A stretch of DNA of 64,000 nucleotides from Christensenella sp964438705 (GTDB taxonomy: Bacteria; Bacillota; Clostridia; Christensenellales; Christensenellaceae). The notes beneath the pieces are model-generated. The model did not search any database. It was given only the letters and a program-made list of their open reading frames with translations, and was not told the origin of the DNA. Made by a program: the position numbers and the translations under genes. The DNA lies in NCBI GenBank assembly GCA_964438705.1, contig CAYTKQ010000013.1, positions 1-64,000 of the forward strand, in the 5' to 3' direction. This document shows, in pieces, positions 52,356 through 62,177 of the stretch; position 1 is the first letter of the stretch, and every line of letters starts with the position of its first letter.

Positions 52356-54149
52356 ATGAAATTCCTAAGACAGGGCCGCAGCCATTCCCTCATGTTCCGC
52401 GTCTTCCTCATCACGTTCATCATCGTGTTTGCGGCTTTTTTGCTGGTCTCCTTTTACAGCGGCAACATCCTCTATGAAAACTCGTTTGAGGACGCGAAAA
52501 GCTACAGCTTCCAGCTGTTTGAACAGATCGGCATCAACATCAGCAACTACCTGACGGCCATGGATAACATCGCCGCTATTTCCTCCAAGCAATCCGATAC
52601 CCTTGCCCTCATGCTCACCCCGCAGGGCAGCCCGCTTTCGCTTTATTACCAACTGCTCGATTCCATTCGTATTTTTTTGAACAACCTGTGTGTCGCGCAG
52701 GAATATATTCAGTATGTGACCATCGTATCCGACCAAAACGGTTACTACGCGAGCACTTCCTCAAGTCCTCTTGTTTCCTCCTACGATTTCCGCGAGCAAG
52801 GCTGGTACCAAAAGGCGATGCTCACGCCTGAAAAAGCCACGCTCCTGCCCCCCCACATTCCGGAATATGTGATCGGCGCAAATGTCAGCCCTGTTATTTC
52901 TTATATAAAGCCCATTTCCGTGACGGACGGCAGCCCTCCGGTCGGCGTGATCGTCATCGACCTGAAAATGGATTTTCTTGCCTCCATTTGCAACAGTGTG
53001 GCGCGCGGCGACGACGGCTATTCCTATATCATCAATTCAAAAGGCGAATATATTTATTACCCTGAGGATCATTTTTGGGAAAACCGCTCCATCTATCCGG
53101 ATCACGCTTATACCGGCTATATCCTTGCCGGAAAAACGTCCTTTATTGAGAAAGACGGTCTGGGGGTGGAAAACGTGGTGTTTTCCAATCAGGTTCCCGG
53201 AACGGACTGGTATGTTGTGGGCGTGGTGCCCTATGCGCAGCTCAACGCGCCCGCCACCGCACTGCGCAACACGCAGATCATTATGGGGGTGATCGTTGCG
53301 GCAGTGGTTTCCGTCCTTTTGTCTCTGTTCACCAACTCCAACATTTTCCGGCGGCTGTTCCGCCTGAAAAATCACATGGCCGAAATTCGCCACGGCAATT
53401 TGGACGTCGCCTATGCCGTGGGCGCAAACGACGAAATCGGCGAGCTGGGCAACGGCTTCAACCGCATGACCGCGCAGCTTCGTCAGCTCATTGCGGACGT
53501 GGAAACCAAGGAACACCAGAAGCGGCACGCGGAATTTGCCGCGCTCCAGGCACAGATCAATCCGCATTTTCTTTACAACACGCTTGACTCCATCGTATGG
53601 ATGGCGGAGGCAAACCCGGCGGGCGCGTCGGAAATGGCCTATATGCTTGCGTCTTTTTTCCGGCTGTCGCTGTCGCGCGGGGCGGATATCATCCCGCTTT
53701 CACAGGAGCTTGAACACACGCAAACCTATCTGCACATCCAAAAGATACGCTACGCGAATTATTTTGATTATGAGATGCGCTTCACGGACGATGTGGCCTC
53801 CTTCCCCGTGCCCAAGCTTATCGTGCAGCCGCTCGTGGAAAACGCCATCTATCACGGCATCAAGCCTTCGGGCAGACGGTGTACGCTTTTTGTGCACGCA
53901 TTCCGCTACAAGGATTTCGTGTTCATACAGGTGAGCGACGACGGTGTGGGCATCCCTGCATCCGAAATCGACACGATTTTGAGCGGCGATCGTATTTCGC
54001 AGGACAGCATGAGCGGCGTGGGCGTGAAAAATGTGGATGAACGTTTAAAGCTCTATTATCCGGAGCATTCCGGTCTCTATTACCGCTCCAACGAGGGCCG
54101 GGGCACCCTTGCATGCATCTATATCCATGACAAAAAGTTAACAATTTAA
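52356..54149 (+). CDS. YesM-type sensor histidine kinase
   Basis: 597 residues. First helix about 12-35, an extracellular Cache-type sensor of about 250 residues, second helix (IMGVIVAAVVSVLLSLF), HAMP segment (LKNHMAEIRHGNLDVAYAVG), then the His_kinase domain with LQAQINPHFLYNTLDSIVWM (phospho-His) and an ATPase domain with PLVENAIYHGIKP, SDDGVGIP and GVGVKNVDERL. Start ATG at 52356 with AGGAG inside the end of the preceding gene. It should sense a sugar outside the cell and phosphorylate the coupled response regulator. Confidence 0.93.
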   Translation: MKFLRQGRSHSLMFRVFLITFIIVFAAFLLVSFYSGNILYENSFEDAKSYSFQLFEQIGINISNYLTAMDNIAAISSKQSDTLALMLTPQGSPLSLYYQLLDSIRIFLNNLCVAQEYIQYVTIVSDQNGYYASTSSSPLVSSYDFREQGWYQKAMLTPEKATLLPPHIPEYVIGANVSPVISYIKPISVTDGSPPVGVIVIDLKMDFLASICNSVARGDDGYSYIINSKGEYIYYPEDHFWENRSIYPDHAYTGYILAGKTSFIEKDGLGVENVVFSNQVPGTDWYVVGVVPYAQLNAPATALRNTQIIMGVIVAAVVSVLLSLFTNSNIFRRLFRLKNHMAEIRHGNLDVAYAVGANDEIGELGNGFNRMTAQLRQLIADVETKEHQKRHAEFAALQAQINPHFLYNTLDSIVWMAEANPAGASEMAYMLASFFRLSLSRGADIIPLSQELEHTQTYLHIQKIRYANYFDYEMRFTDDVASFPVPKLIVQPLVENAIYHGIKPSGRRCTLFVHAFRYKDFVFIQVSDDGVGIPASEIDTILSGDRISQDSMSGVGVKNVDERLKLYYPEHSGLYYRSNEGRGTLACIYIHDKKLTI

Positions 54150-54182
54150 TAATAATTCGTCATATATATTGACCATGCCGCC

Positions 54183-54219
54183 GTATCCATGTTAAATAAC
54201 AGGTACGGATACTTTTTTT
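54183..54219 (+). terminator. Terminator after the sensor kinase gene
   Basis: GTATCC pairs with GGATAC, with an inner GTT/AAC pairing, and seven T follow. A possible promoter for the next operon (TTGACC at 54169, TAAATA at 54193, 18-base spacer) overlaps it. Confidence 0.6.
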
Positions 54220-54254
54220 AAAACACAAAACGGTGGGATTTGGGGGATTATCTT

Positions 54255-55220
54255 ATGCCGGAAATACTTTCAAGATCAGCAAGCAGAAACACGAGCAATC
54301 AGATCGTCGGCGAGGTCGCCAAGGTCTTTGTGGGAAACGACGGAGCCATCAAAAAAATTCTGTATGCGCTGCTCGCGGGCGGGCACGTGCTTTTGGAGGA
54401 CCTTCCCGGCGTGGGCAAGACCACGCTTGCGACGGCCTTTTCCAAGGTGCTCGAGCTGCACTGCAACCGCATCCAGTTCACGCCCGACATCATGCCCACA
54501 GACGTAACTGGTTTCACCATGCTGCGCCACGACACGCATGCGATGGAGTTTCGTCCGGGCGCGGTGATGTGCAATCTGCTCCTTGCGGATGAAATCAACC
54601 GCGCATCCACGCGCAGCCAGTCCGCGCTGCTTCAGGCCATGGAGGAAACCGCCGTGACGGTGGACGGAGTGACGCACGCCCTGCCGCAGCCCTTTATGGT
54701 AATTGCCACGCAAAACCCGTCCGGGTCGTCGGGCACGCAGCTGCTGCCCGAATCCCAGACCGACCGCTTCATGATGCGGCTTTCCCTCGGCTATCCCGAC
54801 GAGGAAGCCGAGCTGGAGCTTTTGCTGCGCAAACACACCTGCGACGGCGAAAATCTGCTCAGCCGCATCGCGGACGCGGAAGGGGTGCTCGAGATGCGCC
54901 GCCGGGTCGGCATTGTTTACGTCGCGAAACCGATCTATCAATATATCCTGCGGCTCGTACGCGCGACCCGCGAAAACGAACACATTGCGCAGGGCGCCAG
55001 CCCGCGCGGCAGCGTCGCGCTTGCAGCGCTTTCCAAAACGGCCGCCTACTGCGCCGGACGGGATTTCGTGATCCCCGAGGACGTGCAGGAGGTATACGTG
55101 GATTGCATCGCGCATCGCCTGATTTTGAGCGCGCGGGCCAAACGCGACGGCATGCGCCCCGAATCGGTCCTGCATGAGATACTCCATTCCATCGAGCCTC
55201 CCCGCCTGAAGGTCAAATAA
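54255..55220 (+). CDS. MoxR-family AAA+ ATPase
   Basis: 321 residues. Walker A EDLPGVGKTTLA, Walker B LLADEINRAS, the sensor region IATQNPSGSSGTQLLPESQT and DRFMMRLSLGYPDEEAE, and the lid domain with GASPRGSVALAALSKTAAY are all as in MoxR. These chaperone-like ATPases remodel partner proteins, often with a DUF58 protein encoded next to them, as here. Start ATG at 54255 with GGGGGA upstream. It overlaps the DUF58 gene by one base (TAATG). Confidence 0.92.
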   Translation: MPEILSRSASRNTSNQIVGEVAKVFVGNDGAIKKILYALLAGGHVLLEDLPGVGKTTLATAFSKVLELHCNRIQFTPDIMPTDVTGFTMLRHDTHAMEFRPGAVMCNLLLADEINRASTRSQSALLQAMEETAVTVDGVTHALPQPFMVIATQNPSGSSGTQLLPESQTDRFMMRLSLGYPDEEAELELLLRKHTCDGENLLSRIADAEGVLEMRRRVGIVYVAKPIYQYILRLVRATRENEHIAQGASPRGSVALAALSKTAAYCAGRDFVIPEDVQEVYVDCIAHRLILSARAKRDGMRPESVLHEILHSIEPPRLKVK

Positions 55221-56203
55221 TGTTTTTTCGCCGGATGCTGTATCTGCTGTTTCTGTCGGCAGCCTTCTTCTATTACATCTTCCACACGGGTTATTTGGCA
55301 TGGGCGCTTTTTGCCGCGATCATCACGCTGCCCCTGTTGAGCCTTGTGATCGCGCTGCCGCTTCGCCAAAAATGCCGGGTAAGCGCCGTATGCGAATGTG
55401 AACCGGGTACGGGCCTATTCGTCTGCCTGCGGGCAGAGCCCGCACTTCCCTATACATCCATGCGCTTTCGCGTGCTGTTTGAGAACCAGTTTACCGGAGA
55501 AACGATTCGCGAAAAGGTCGTTATGAGCCGAAGAGACTGCCCCAAAGGCAAAATCAGGCTGCGCTACGAAAGCGGCGTGTGCGGTGTGATCCGCGTAAGC
55601 GTCGCGCGTGTGCGCGTCCTTGATCCGCTTGGCCTGTTCTGCCTTCCCGTTCGCGCGCCCGAGCCCATGGAGGCGCTGCTCCTTCCGGCGGAGCTTCCCT
55701 TCAACGGAGACCACATTGACTGGCCGAGCACGGAACAAGCGCACACGTCACAAAAACCGGAAGGAATCACGGGCGAACGCGAATACAGCGATATACGCCC
55801 CTATCGCGAGGGTGATTCCCTGCGGGACGTCCACTGGAAGCTCACCGCACGCTTTGATCGCCCCATCGTACGTGAATACGCTTATTCGACCGCATCGGTG
55901 CGCACCGTCGCCATCCGCTGGTCCGGAGATTGCGAGGCGCTTTGCCTCGCTCTCGCGCGCCTTCTGGGCGTGATCCGCTATTTTGCGTCGCAGGGTCAGT
56001 ATGTATTGCTGTTCGCGGGGGAGGAAAGGCGCGAATACGCTTCTCCCGGTGCGAACACGCTGAATACGGTTTTGTGGCACGCGCTTTCCAAACCGCCGTC
56101 CGCAAACGAAGCGGGTTCTTTGCCCGACGGCGTTTTGCTCGTTTGTCCCGACGAGGTTTTGCTGTGGGAAAACGGGAAACAGAGGGAGGTGGCCTCCGCA
56201 TGA
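55220..56203 (+). CDS. DUF58-domain membrane protein
   Basis: 327 residues. Two N-terminal helices (LYLLFLSAAFFYYIFHTGYL and ALFAAIITLPLLSLVIAL) anchor a cytoplasmic or outside beta-domain. The DUF58 signature REYSDIRPYREGDSLRDVHW followed by KLTARFDRPIVREY is at about 195-225. The family has a von Willebrand-like fold and pairs with MoxR. Conserved clusters MoxR-DUF58-TgpA occur widely and act on envelope proteins, but the exact client is unknown. Confidence 0.9.
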   Translation: MFFRRMLYLLFLSAAFFYYIFHTGYLAWALFAAIITLPLLSLVIALPLRQKCRVSAVCECEPGTGLFVCLRAEPALPYTSMRFRVLFENQFTGETIREKVVMSRRDCPKGKIRLRYESGVCGVIRVSVARVRVLDPLGLFCLPVRAPEPMEALLLPAELPFNGDHIDWPSTEQAHTSQKPEGITGEREYSDIRPYREGDSLRDVHWKLTARFDRPIVREYAYSTASVRTVAIRWSGDCEALCLALARLLGVIRYFASQGQYVLLFAGEERREYASPGANTLNTVLWHALSKPPSANEAGSLPDGVLLVCPDEVLLWENGKQREVASA

Positions 56204-58648
56204 ACGCGAAGCGGCGCGACGAATGGATTTCCGGCGGGCTTTACACCATCCTGCTCGTGATCGGTCTTTTTTCCGTGCTGTCCCTGTTTTTGGGGCAATC
56301 CGGCTTTCCGCAAACGGACTCTATCTTGTTATGCACATGCGCCTTCGGAGTGCTGTTCGCGTTTTTTTATCTGATTTTCAAGGGAAAAGTGCGGGTATTT
56401 TTGCTGCTCGGCATACTCGGGGTGTGGCTGCTCGCGGGCTTTCTCATGCGCGAATCTTTTGCGTCCAGCATGGAGATCGCCGCATCCTACCTCGGCCCTT
56501 ATCTTGCCCCTGTCGTGCGCATCGAATTTATTGCGCCCATCATCCCCGGATCGGAGGAAGCCCACGCGTGCGCGAATTTTTGCCTGTGGGTGCTCTTCCC
56601 CTATACGGCATTTATGGCATGGGCGGTCGTCGCGCGCAAAAGCTGTCTATTAAGCCTCATTGCCACCATTCCCCTGTTCGCGTTTTCCTACGGCAACCTG
56701 ATGCTTCCCTCCGGGATAGCGCTTGCGCTGCTCTTTGTGTTCTGGATTTCGATGATACTGCAATCTCGCGTGCTTCGCTTCAACCCGCATGTGCGCCCGG
56801 GCTTTTCCGCGCTGTGCATCGGCCTTGTGGCTGCCGTATTTCTCACGATATTCGGCTTGTTTCCGCAGGAGGCCTACGTACCCTCGTCCGATGCGACCGG
56901 CCTGCGGGTGGAGTTTTCAAACGCCGCGGCAGACCTCGGCTATACGCTGCGCGGACTGCGCGGCTTCCCGTCCGGCGTGCCGCTGTCGAGCGCGGACGGG
57001 AACCATCGATCTTTCCACGGCGGGCAGCGTGCAGCTCCCCGAGCGCACCGTGCTGCGCGTGCACGCGAGCGACCCGGCAACCATGTATCTGCGCGGATAT
57101 TCCGCCTCCGTCTATACAGGCAGCGGCTGGAAACAGCCGGACGATGAAACATGGGATAACGCCGGGATTTCCTTTGATCCCCTGATGTATCTGGGCATGG
57201 AAAACGTCCTCTCAGACGCGGGAACACCCAACGTCATCACCATCGAACCTGATCGCGCGGATTCCAATTTCCTGTTCACGCCTTATCTGCTGACGGGTAT
57301 CCGCGATGCTGACCCCGCCCCCGCGTGGCATGAGGATGCATACCTTGAGGGCAGCGGGCAGGCAAGCTATACCTTTGAAAGCTTTCGGCCTTACGGCGAT
57401 TCCTTCATCACCGGACAAAACGAATACGCGCTGGCAGGTGTTCGTGAAAACGTTCTTATGTCTGTCGACGTCTCCGGCGTATTTGATTATGAAGGCTATG
57501 CTTTTGGCTTTGATATCTATAGCGAAGGTACTTATGGTATCTACACGCTGGATAAAGAAATTGAAGTGCCCGACGATGTGATGGAGGGCGCGCTGCAAGT
57601 CGTCGCGGATCGGATGACCAATGCTTCCATTTCATATGACGCTTTCGAGGCAGACTATCAAAATTATATCATTCATGAATATACGCAGCTTCCCGACGGT
57701 TTAAAGGAGCGGCTGCTCGAATGGTGGCGGGGGCTGCATGCGGAAAACGAAATTCCACTTGAAACGCAACCGTTTTACGCCGCCGAAAGAGATGTTTCGT
57801 ATCGAAATTGGGATATTGCCGCAAAACTTGTGGCAAAAGAGGTTTCCGCTGCGGCCACCTACACCACTGAACCCGGAGCACAGCCGCAAAACCGCGACTT
57901 CGTGGAATATTTCCTCACACAGAGCAAAAAGGGTTATTGCACCCATTTTGCCAGCGCGACGACCGCCATGCTGCGCGCCCTCGGCATCCCTTCCCGTTAC
58001 GTGGAGGGGTATATCGTCGGTCAATCCACCTTTGGCAGCGACGGCTGGGCCGATGTGTCTGCGAAAAAGGCGCACGCATGGTCGGAAATATGGCTGCCCG
58101 ATGTCGGCTGGGTACCGGTGGAATCCACGCCCGCCGGTACCGCCGTGACGCAGATCGAAGGGTATTCCCCCGCAGCGCCCGCGCAAAGCGGCGCGGCCGC
58201 GTCACCCACGCCGCCGCCCGCCAACACGCCTGCGCCCGCAGCAACACCCACGCCGCCGCCCGTCGATACGCAGGCACAAAACGGCACAGCCAAAAAAGAC
58301 CCGCAGCAAGACACTTTGCTGCTGCTGATTGTCTTGGGCGCGGGAGCCGCTGCGCTTCTGCTCATCACCCGGCAAGTGATCAAAACGCGCAGAGAAAACA
58401 GCTTTTTTGACGCGGATACGAGTCGGGCCGCGCTCGCGTTATATGAATATCTTACACGGCTTTCATCCTACGGCGCGGAAATTTCGCAGGAAGCGACTGC
58501 CATTGCGCAAAAAGCGCGTTTCAGCCAACACACGATTGACGCGAAGGAATTGAATTTTCTCAAAAATGAAGCGCAGAAAAACAGGACGGCTGCCTTGCGG
58601 GTCATGCCGCCCCTCAAAAAAATCGGTTTCTGGTTTAAGGGATATTGA
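56200..58648 (+). pseudogene. TgpA-like transglutaminase membrane protein, frameshifted
   Basis: The N-terminal part (from ATG 56200, after GGGAGG, in frame to 57147) encodes about six helices and runs to GLRGFPSGVPLSSADG. The homologous continuation GTIDLSTAGSVQLPERTVLR lies one frame over, from about 56995 to the stop at 58648. That second part has the TgpA extracellular segment, the transglutaminase core (KGYCTHFASATTAMLRALGI with the Cys, KKAHAWSEIWLPDVGWVPVE with the His and following Asp-equivalent), a Pro-rich linker, one helix and a DUF4129-like tail. The shift of +1 falls in ACGGGAACC near 57000. A sequencing error, a recent mutation or programmed shifting are all possible. Third gene of the MoxR-DUF58 operon, overlapping it by four bases. 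Confidence 0.8.
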
Positions 58649-59018
58649 GAAAATCTTCTCCCCTGCGCGGGTCGTCCGGCCCTATGTGCCGGATTCCTTC
58701 ATAGACAAGCCCAACCAGCTCGGCGAGTGCGCCCCATCTTGATTCGTTGGAGTCAAGATAGTAATAATTTTTGGTGCCCTCCCGCCGTACATTCACGATT
58801 TCTGCCTCGCGCAGAACCTTCAGATGATGGGATACCGACGGACGGGCGAGGTGCGTCTTGGCTGTTAATTCCCCCACCCGCACGCCGTTCATGTCGCTTT
58901 GGAGCAGGGTCAGCAATATGCCCTGTCGTGTTTCGTCGCCCATTGCCAAGAGCGCTTTGCGGCATTGCTTGAACCGCTCTGTAATTTCTTCGATCCGCCT
59001 GCTACATTCCTGTTCCAT
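58635..59018 (-). CDS. ArsR-family winged-helix repressor
   Basis: 127 residues. ALLAMGDETRQGILLTLLQS and VGELTAKTHLARPSVSHHLK form the winged helix and EAEIVNVRREGTKNYYYL the wing. No CxCxxC metal-binding motif is present in the recognition helix, so a metal effector is not indicated. Its 3' end overlaps the converging transglutaminase gene by 14 bases. It follows the nitroreductase gene by 18 bases and probably regulates that pair. Confidence 0.9.
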   Translation of the reverse strand: MEQECSRRIEEITERFKQCRKALLAMGDETRQGILLTLLQSDMNGVRVGELTAKTHLARPSVSHHLKVLREAEIVNVRREGTKNYYYLDSNESRWGALAELVGLVYEGIRHIGPDDPRRGEDFLNIP

Positions 59019-59036
59019 CCCGCCTCCCTCTGCGGC

Positions 59037-59819
59037 TTAAAGCCAGCTTGCCTCAGCGCTCTCACGCTGCGCCGTGCGGTGATAGCGCACATCCGGATAG
59101 CCGAGCACCAGCGTTGTCACGGCTTTCTGTCCGCGCCGCAATTGAAGCGCTCTGCGCAGCTTTCTCGAATGATTGGCCGCAATCGTAAAAAATCCGCTGT
59201 ACAGCACACCTAAAGAATTGGCCTCCGCCATCAGCGCCATGTTGGATGCGGCAAGCGCCCCGTTCACCTGCCCAAACGAACCGTCTGAAACGATCACAAT
59301 GGCAGCGGGCGCTTTTTTGAAGAAAAAGTGATCGTCGACCATAACATGTTTGCCTTCTTTGATAAACAGACGCGCAACGGGCAAAAGCCTTCTGGAAAAA
59401 TCAACCGCTATTTTTTCCAGCGCGTTTCGTTGCTCTTGCAGTACGATATAGGAAATGTTCTGCGCGTTTTTTGCGCTCGGCGTAAAACGCCCCGCCTCGA
59501 TCACCTGCCGCAGAATTTCCGACGGGATTTCTTTGTCCGCAAACTTCCTGACGCTTCTGCGCGTCTTGATCGCCTCCAGCAGTTGCTGCGGTTTAAGCAG
59601 GGTCGGCCCGTCGATCTCCGCGGGCGGCGCGTCAAAGCCCGTGATCGACACCGCGCCATATGGGCAGATCGCGACGCAATGACCACACTTCATGCAGCCT
59701 TGATCCCTGACCGTCGCTTTTTTGTCCGCGATATCGATGTTGCGCGCGGGGCAGTCCTGCGCGCAAAGGCCGCACCCCACGCATAAATCCGTGTTCATTT
59801 CTATGATATGATTTCCCAT
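59037..59819 (-). CDS. Ferredoxin-nitroreductase fusion flavoprotein
   Basis: 260 residues. The N-terminal 55 residues hold two [4Fe-4S] motifs (CVGCGLCAQDCPARN and CMKCGHCVAICPYGA). From about 80 a nitroreductase fold follows (TRRSVRKFADKEIPSEILRQ, the FMN Arg region, FTPSAKNAQNISYIV) ending with LVLGYPDVRYHRTAQRE. Electrons from ferredoxin-type donors can pass through the clusters to FMN. Such fusions reduce nitro compounds or unknown substrates in anaerobes. Cotranscribed with ArsR downstream. Confidence 0.92.
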   Translation of the reverse strand: MGNHIIEMNTDLCVGCGLCAQDCPARNIDIADKKATVRDQGCMKCGHCVAICPYGAVSITGFDAPPAEIDGPTLLKPQQLLEAIKTRRSVRKFADKEIPSEILRQVIEAGRFTPSAKNAQNISYIVLQEQRNALEKIAVDFSRRLLPVARLFIKEGKHVMVDDHFFFKKAPAAIVIVSDGSFGQVNGALAASNMALMAEANSLGVLYSGFFTIAANHSRKLRRALQLRRGQKAVTTLVLGYPDVRYHRTAQRESAEASWL

Positions 59820-59932
59820 TGTTTCCGCCTTTCGTTCGTTGGTTTATTTCTTTGAACCATTATAGCAGATAACTGTTTTCTGCGCGCGTTGGGAAAGCAA
59901 ATCGTTCCCATTGCGTGGCTTGTGCAGAACAA

Positions 59933-59966
59933 AACCCGGCGGTACAGGTGATTACCGCCGGGCTTT
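59933..59966 (-). terminator. Terminator of the leucine operon
   Basis: CCCGGCGGT pairs with ACCGCCGGG across 10 bases and the minus strand continues with TTTTGTT. It begins 13 bases after the last gene of the operon. Confidence 0.85.
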
Positions 59967-59979
59967 GTTGTCTCACATT

Positions 59980-60357
59980 TTATTCATAGCTGCAAAATTC
60001 GATCAGATTGCCGTCCGGATCGCGCAAATAGATCGAGCGCATGTTCCCCCGTACGCCGTGCCGCTCCACCACGCCGAGCTCGACGGGTATTCCTGCCTGC
60101 TCCACCTCTGCCTTGAATGCGTCTATGCCGCCTTCAAGCGCGAAGCACAGATCGGCGCTGCCCGGCTGCACATGCCCCGCGTGGGGAGAAAGCTCCGCGC
60201 CGCGCACGTGCACATTGATCTTAAAATCCCCCGCGAACAGCTCGTACCGCCCGCCCGCATCGTGCGCGCAAAAGCCAAGTGCCTCGTAAAAGCCGATGCA
60301 TTCTGCCGGCCGTGCCGTGGTGATGACGATGTGATCGATCTTTTTGATTGCAGCCAT
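59980..60357 (-). CDS. VOC-family protein (glyoxalase/dioxygenase superfamily)
   Basis: 125 residues with two beta-alpha-beta-beta-beta modules. DHIVITTARPAECIGFYEAL starts the first module with a metal His; LCFALEGGIDAFKAEVEQAG starts the second, and RSIYLRDPDGNLIEFCSYE gives the terminal metal Glu. Related small VOC proteins bind metal and act as lyases, dioxygenases or fosfomycin-type enzymes. It follows leuD by 9 bases and so is part of the leucine operon, yet no link to leucine synthesis is known to me. Confidence 0.88.
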   Translation of the reverse strand: MAAIKKIDHIVITTARPAECIGFYEALGFCAHDAGGRYELFAGDFKINVHVRGAELSPHAGHVQPGSADLCFALEGGIDAFKAEVEQAGIPVELGVVERHGVRGNMRSIYLRDPDGNLIEFCSYE

Positions 60358-60366
60358 AACGACTCC

Positions 60367-60861
60367 TTACAGCTTGTTCATTTTGACGGCCTCAATGAGC
60401 CCGCCCGACGCGATGATGTCCTGGATAAATTCCGGGAAGGGCTGCGCCTTGAAGCTTTTGCCCGTGGTCACATCCGTAATGTCGCCCGTCGCAAAATCCA
60501 CCTCCACCTCGTCGCCATTGCTGATGGCTTCTGCCGCCTCCGCGCATTCGAGGATGGGCAGACCGATGTTGATGGCGTTGCGGTAAAAGATGCGCGCAAA
60601 GCTCGAAGCGATGACGCAGCTGATGCCCGATTCCTTGATGGCGATGGGCGCATGCTCACGCGAGGAGCCGCAGCCAAAATTTTTCACGCCCACCATGATG
60701 TCGCCCGGCTTCACCTTGCTGACAAATTCCGTGTCGATATCCTCCATGCAGTGCGCCGCAAGCTCCTTGGAGTCTGACGTGTTCAGGTAACGCGCGGGGA
60801 TGATGACGTCCGTATCGATGTTGTCCCCATATTTAAAAACTCTGCCTTTTGCTTTCTCCAT
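60367..60861 (-). CDS. leuD: 3-isopropylmalate/citramalate dehydratase small subunit
   Basis: 164 residues. FKYGDNIDTDVIIPARYLNT, then GDIMVGVKNFGCGSSREHAP with the GSSRE substrate-binding signature, and ARIFYRNAINIGLPILEC are classical LeuD/aconitase swivel-domain motifs. With LeuC it isomerises 2-isopropylmalate to 3-isopropylmalate and probably also citramalate to methylmalate, since cimA is in the same operon. Fourteen bases downstream of leuC. Confidence 0.96.
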   Translation of the reverse strand: MEKAKGRVFKYGDNIDTDVIIPARYLNTSDSKELAAHCMEDIDTEFVSKVKPGDIMVGVKNFGCGSSREHAPIAIKESGISCVIASSFARIFYRNAINIGLPILECAEAAEAISNGDEVEVDFATGDITDVTTGKSFKAQPFPEFIQDIIASGGLIEAVKMNKL

Positions 60862-60875
60862 TTCCTATGCCCTCC

Positions 60876-62132
60876 TCAAATTTCCGTCGGCGAAGCGATG
60901 CGCCCCGCAATCGCGCTTGCCGCGGCAATTTCCGGACTCGCGAGATATACTTCTGATTTCACGTGGCCCATGCGGCCAACAAAGTTACGATTCGTCGTCG
61001 CGACGGCACGTTCGCCCTCCGCGAGGATACCGCAATGTCCGCCGAGGCACGGCCCGCATGTGGGGGTGGATACCGCACAGCCCGCCTCCACAAATATTTT
61101 CAGCAAGCCTTCCTCCATCGCCTGCAAATAGATCGCTTGCGTCGCCGGGAAGATGATCGCGCGCACGTTCTGCGCGACCTTGCGGCCCACCATGATCTCC
61201 GCCGCCGCGCGCAGGTCGCTGATCCTGCCGTTGGTGCACGAGCCGATCACCACCTGATCGATTTTCACATCGCCCACCTCGTCGATGGTACGCGTGTTAT
61301 CGGGCAGGTGCGGGAAGGATATGGTGGACTTGATCTGCGAAAGGTCGATGTCGATGACGCGCTCATAATCCGCGTCCGCATCCGGCGCATACACCGTATA
61401 GGCACGGTCGGTGCGCGAACGGAGGTATTCCTCGGTCTGGACGTCCACCTCGAAGATGCCATTCTTACCACCCGCCTCAATGGCCATGTTCGCAATGCAC
61501 AGGCGGTCGTCCATCGTAAGGGACGCAAGGCCCGGCCCGCCGAATTCCATAGAGCGATAAAGCGCGCCGTCCACGCCGATCATACCGATGATGTGCAAAA
61601 TCACGTCCTTTCCGCTCACGTATTTTTTCAGCTCGCCGCTCAGATTGAAGCGGATCGTTGCCGGGACCTTGAGCCACACCTTACCTGTCGCCATCGCGGC
61701 GGCCATATCGGTGGAACCGACTCCCGTGGAAAACGCACCCAGCGCGCCATAGGTACACGTGTGCGAATCCGCGCCGATCACCGCGTCGCCCGCCACTACG
61801 AGGCCCTTTTCAGGCAGCAGCGCGTGCTCGATGCCCATCTGTCCTACATCAAAAAAATTCACAATGCCGTGCTTCATGGCAAATTCGCGTACCAGCTTGC
61901 ATTGCTCCGCCGCCTTGATGTCCTTGTTTGGCGTGAAGTGATCCATCACTAGCGAAATTTTCGTTTTGTCAAACACCTCGCGGCCCGTTTTATTGAATTC
62001 ACGGATCGCGACGGGCGCGGTGATGTCATTTCCAAGAACCATATCCAGATTCACGGAAATCAACTGCCCCGCCACAACGCTCGGAAGCCCCGCGTGCGCC
62101 GCCAGTATTTTTTGCGTCATTGTCATTCCCAT
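60876..62132 (-). CDS. leuC: 3-isopropylmalate/citramalate dehydratase large subunit
   Basis: 418 residues, the shorter archaeal/clostridial type. HTCTYGALGAFSTGVGSTDM and VIGSCTNGRISDLR give the first [4Fe-4S] ligand and catalytic residues, and CGPCLGGHCGILAEGE holds the other two cluster cysteines. It works with LeuD as a heterodimer. Start ATG at 62132 with AGAGG six bases upstream; the ATG six bases later is less well placed. Confidence 0.96.
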   Translation of the reverse strand: MGMTMTQKILAAHAGLPSVVAGQLISVNLDMVLGNDITAPVAIREFNKTGREVFDKTKISLVMDHFTPNKDIKAAEQCKLVREFAMKHGIVNFFDVGQMGIEHALLPEKGLVVAGDAVIGADSHTCTYGALGAFSTGVGSTDMAAAMATGKVWLKVPATIRFNLSGELKKYVSGKDVILHIIGMIGVDGALYRSMEFGGPGLASLTMDDRLCIANMAIEAGGKNGIFEVDVQTEEYLRSRTDRAYTVYAPDADADYERVIDIDLSQIKSTISFPHLPDNTRTIDEVGDVKIDQVVIGSCTNGRISDLRAAAEIMVGRKVAQNVRAIIFPATQAIYLQAMEEGLLKIFVEAGCAVSTPTCGPCLGGHCGILAEGERAVATTNRNFVGRMGHVKSEVYLASPEIAAASAIAGRIASPTEI

Positions 62133-62177
62133 AATATACCTCTTTCCAAATCTAAAGTAGTAAAATAATAGCTAGTT

